Positions 4,779 through 5,306 of a stretch of DNA of 5,306 nt are shown here, piece by piece; position 1 is the stretch's first letter; every line of letters begins with the position of its first letter. The DNA comes from an uncultured Clostridia bacterium. GTDB taxonomy: Bacteria > Bacillota > Clostridia > Christensenellales > UBA1242. A model generated the notes under the pieces. That model saw only the letters and a list, made by a program, of their open reading frames with translations, did no database searches and was not told the DNA's origin. Where the stretch lies: contig CALCWV010000057.1 of assembly GCA_937907645.1 (NCBI GenBank), positions 1 to 5,306 of the forward strand. The letters are read 5' to 3'. The translations under genes were made by a program, and so were the position numbers.

Positions 4779-4796
4779 GAATATGCCTACTTTTTT
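4771..4796. terminator. Shared terminator of engB and the LysM gene
   Basis: AAAAGTAGG (4771-4779) pairs perfectly with CCTACTTTT (4786-4794) around the loop AATATG, followed by T6 (4791-4796) on the + strand. The engB stop lies in the left arm and the LysM stop in the right arm. On the - strand only four T residues follow, so it is probably stronger for engB. Confidence 0.8.
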
Positions 4797-4948
4797 CTAA
4801 TCTCCAAAACAAAACCTTCACGGATATTTTTTGGGACAATAGCATTTTGCAAAAGTATTTCCGTGGTTGAGACTTTATATCTTTCTGCAATACTATTTAA
4901 AGTATCGCCTTTTTTCACTCTATATAGCGATAGATTTTCTTGTTTCAT
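4787..4948 (-). CDS. 53-residue stand-alone LysM domain protein
   Basis: The minus strand encodes a 53-residue protein that is essentially one LysM domain: YRVKKGDTLNSIAERYKVSTTEIL (9-32), then the turn and strand NIREGFVLEI (41-50). The YxVKxGDTLxSIAxxYxV signature and the closing GxxLxI are diagnostic; LysM binds N-acetylglucosamine-containing glycans such as peptidoglycan. There is no signal peptide, membrane segment or second domain, so how it would reach the wall is unclear. Some Bacillota carry LysM modules on proteins that assemble the spore coat inside the mother cell, where no export is needed; a similar role is only a guess. The start is ATG 4948; an ATG at 4953 is out of frame and hits a stop at once. 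No good ribosome binding site is visible (GAAAG is distant), which lowers confidence in strong expression. It is convergent with engB and divergent from the flippase. Confidence 0.8.
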   Translation of the reverse strand: MKQENLSLYRVKKGDTLNSIAERYKVSTTEILLQNAIVPKNIREGFVLEIRKK

Positions 4949-5036
4949 ATCATATTAATATTTTATCTTTCGGGCAAATATAACAAAAAAAGTATAAACG
5001 GAAAAAGCAGAAAATAAAATAAACAGAGAGGTGAAG
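4949..5036. promoter_or_regulatory. Divergent intergenic region, LysM / flippase
   Basis: An 88-bp AT-rich gap that must hold the promoters of both the LysM gene (-) and the flippase gene (+). Several -10-like hexamers occur (TATAAC 4979-4984, TATAAA 4993-4998, TAAAAT 5015-5020), but none has a convincing -35 at 16-18 bp. The lack of a clear housekeeping promoter leaves room for an alternative sigma factor. I could not match a SigE, SigF or SigG consensus by eye. Confidence 0.3.
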
Positions 5037-5306
5037 ATGAAATCCCTGTTTAAGTCCGTTTTATTAATTACTTTCTTTTCAATACTAACTCGCGTTGCGG
5101 GTTTTATTTTCAGAGTTTATCTCTCAAGAACAATTGGGGCGGAGGCTCTCGGACTTTATCAAGTTGCATTTTCTGTCTTTATTGTGCTGCTTACAGTTGT
5201 TTCAAGCGGACTCCCTTTTATCGTATCACGAATGACCGCAAAACTTGACAAGCAGAAGCAGAAGAAGGAAAGGGGATCGCTTATCTCATCCTCACTTATT
5301 TTAGCA
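5037..5306 (+). CDS. SpoVB/MurJ-like MOP-superfamily flippase, partial at window edge
   Basis: The first 90 codons of a polytopic lipid flippase; the gene continues past the right edge. The start MKSLFKSVLLITFFSILTRVAGFIFRVYLSRTIGAEALGLYQVAFSVF shows the signature of the MOP (MATE/Wzx/MurJ/SpoVB) superfamily: a first membrane helix, then the RxxGFxxRxxLSRxxGxxxxGLYQ stretch that opens the second. The phrasing GAEALGLYQVAF and SSGLPFIVSRMTAK is closest to SpoVB-type proteins, which act in moving lipid-linked precursors during spore cortex synthesis, though vegetative paralogues exist. The partial sequence cannot separate SpoVB from its paralogues (SpoVB2, YtgP), so no symbol is given. The ATG follows GAGAGGTG (5026-5033). 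The adjacent divergent LysM gene also suggests an envelope theme. Confidence 0.88.
   Translation, partial: MKSLFKSVLLITFFSILTRVAGFIFRVYLSRTIGAEALGLYQVAFSVFIVLLTVVSSGLPFIVSRMTAKLDKQKQKKERGSLISSSLILA

Noticed and set aside
1..5306. CRISPR array, insertion sequence or toxin-antitoxin pair
   Set aside because: No regularly spaced repeats, transposase motifs or typical small toxin-antitoxin overlap were seen on either strand.

Overview
The window looks like chromosomal DNA of a low-GC Bacillota, most likely a clostridial lineage. It is AT-rich, with strong AGGAGG-type ribosome binding sites, near-consensus TTGNNN/TATAAT promoters, short U-tailed terminators, and a SpoVB/MOP-type flippase. The genetic code looks standard: Trp is TGG, and the stops that end genes are TAA and TAG.

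Left part (1-1519). The first 140 bases hold a very structured stretch that ends in what looks like the 3' end of a tRNA-Leu gene (T-loop to CCA, 118-138), but no 5' half of that tRNA is visible. A terminator follows. This is what the boundary of an element integrated at a tRNA gene would look like. Directly downstream sit two genes that form a recurring pair: a DUF488 protein and a dual-OB (DuOB) protein. Both seem damaged or unusually expressed. The DUF488 gene has a +1 nt shift in an A8 run just before its conserved C-terminal IGY motif. The DuOB gene has ATA where its ATG should be, 6 nt after a good ribosome binding site. An intrinsic terminator separates them. This is the most interesting area.

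Middle (1520-3238). A GNAT acetyltransferase has its own near-consensus extended -10 promoter, with tandem and inverted repeats just upstream. It converges on a small ferritin-like protein whose metal ligands match the spacing of encapsulated ferritins. Beyond that lies an unrecognised membrane protein with a Q/N/P-rich N-terminus, also on the minus strand. Bidirectional or minus-strand terminators separate these units.

Right part (3239-5306). A 151-bp very AT-rich divergent promoter region precedes an SDR oxidoreductase gene abutting engB (ysxC/yihA), the ribosome-assembly GTPase; these two are surely co-transcribed. engB converges on a 53-residue LysM protein on the minus strand, and their stop codons lie in opposite arms of one shared terminator hairpin. 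A SpoVB/MurJ-like flippase, divergent from the LysM gene, runs off the right edge. This part reads as ordinary core genome: ribosome assembly and cell-envelope or spore-envelope functions.
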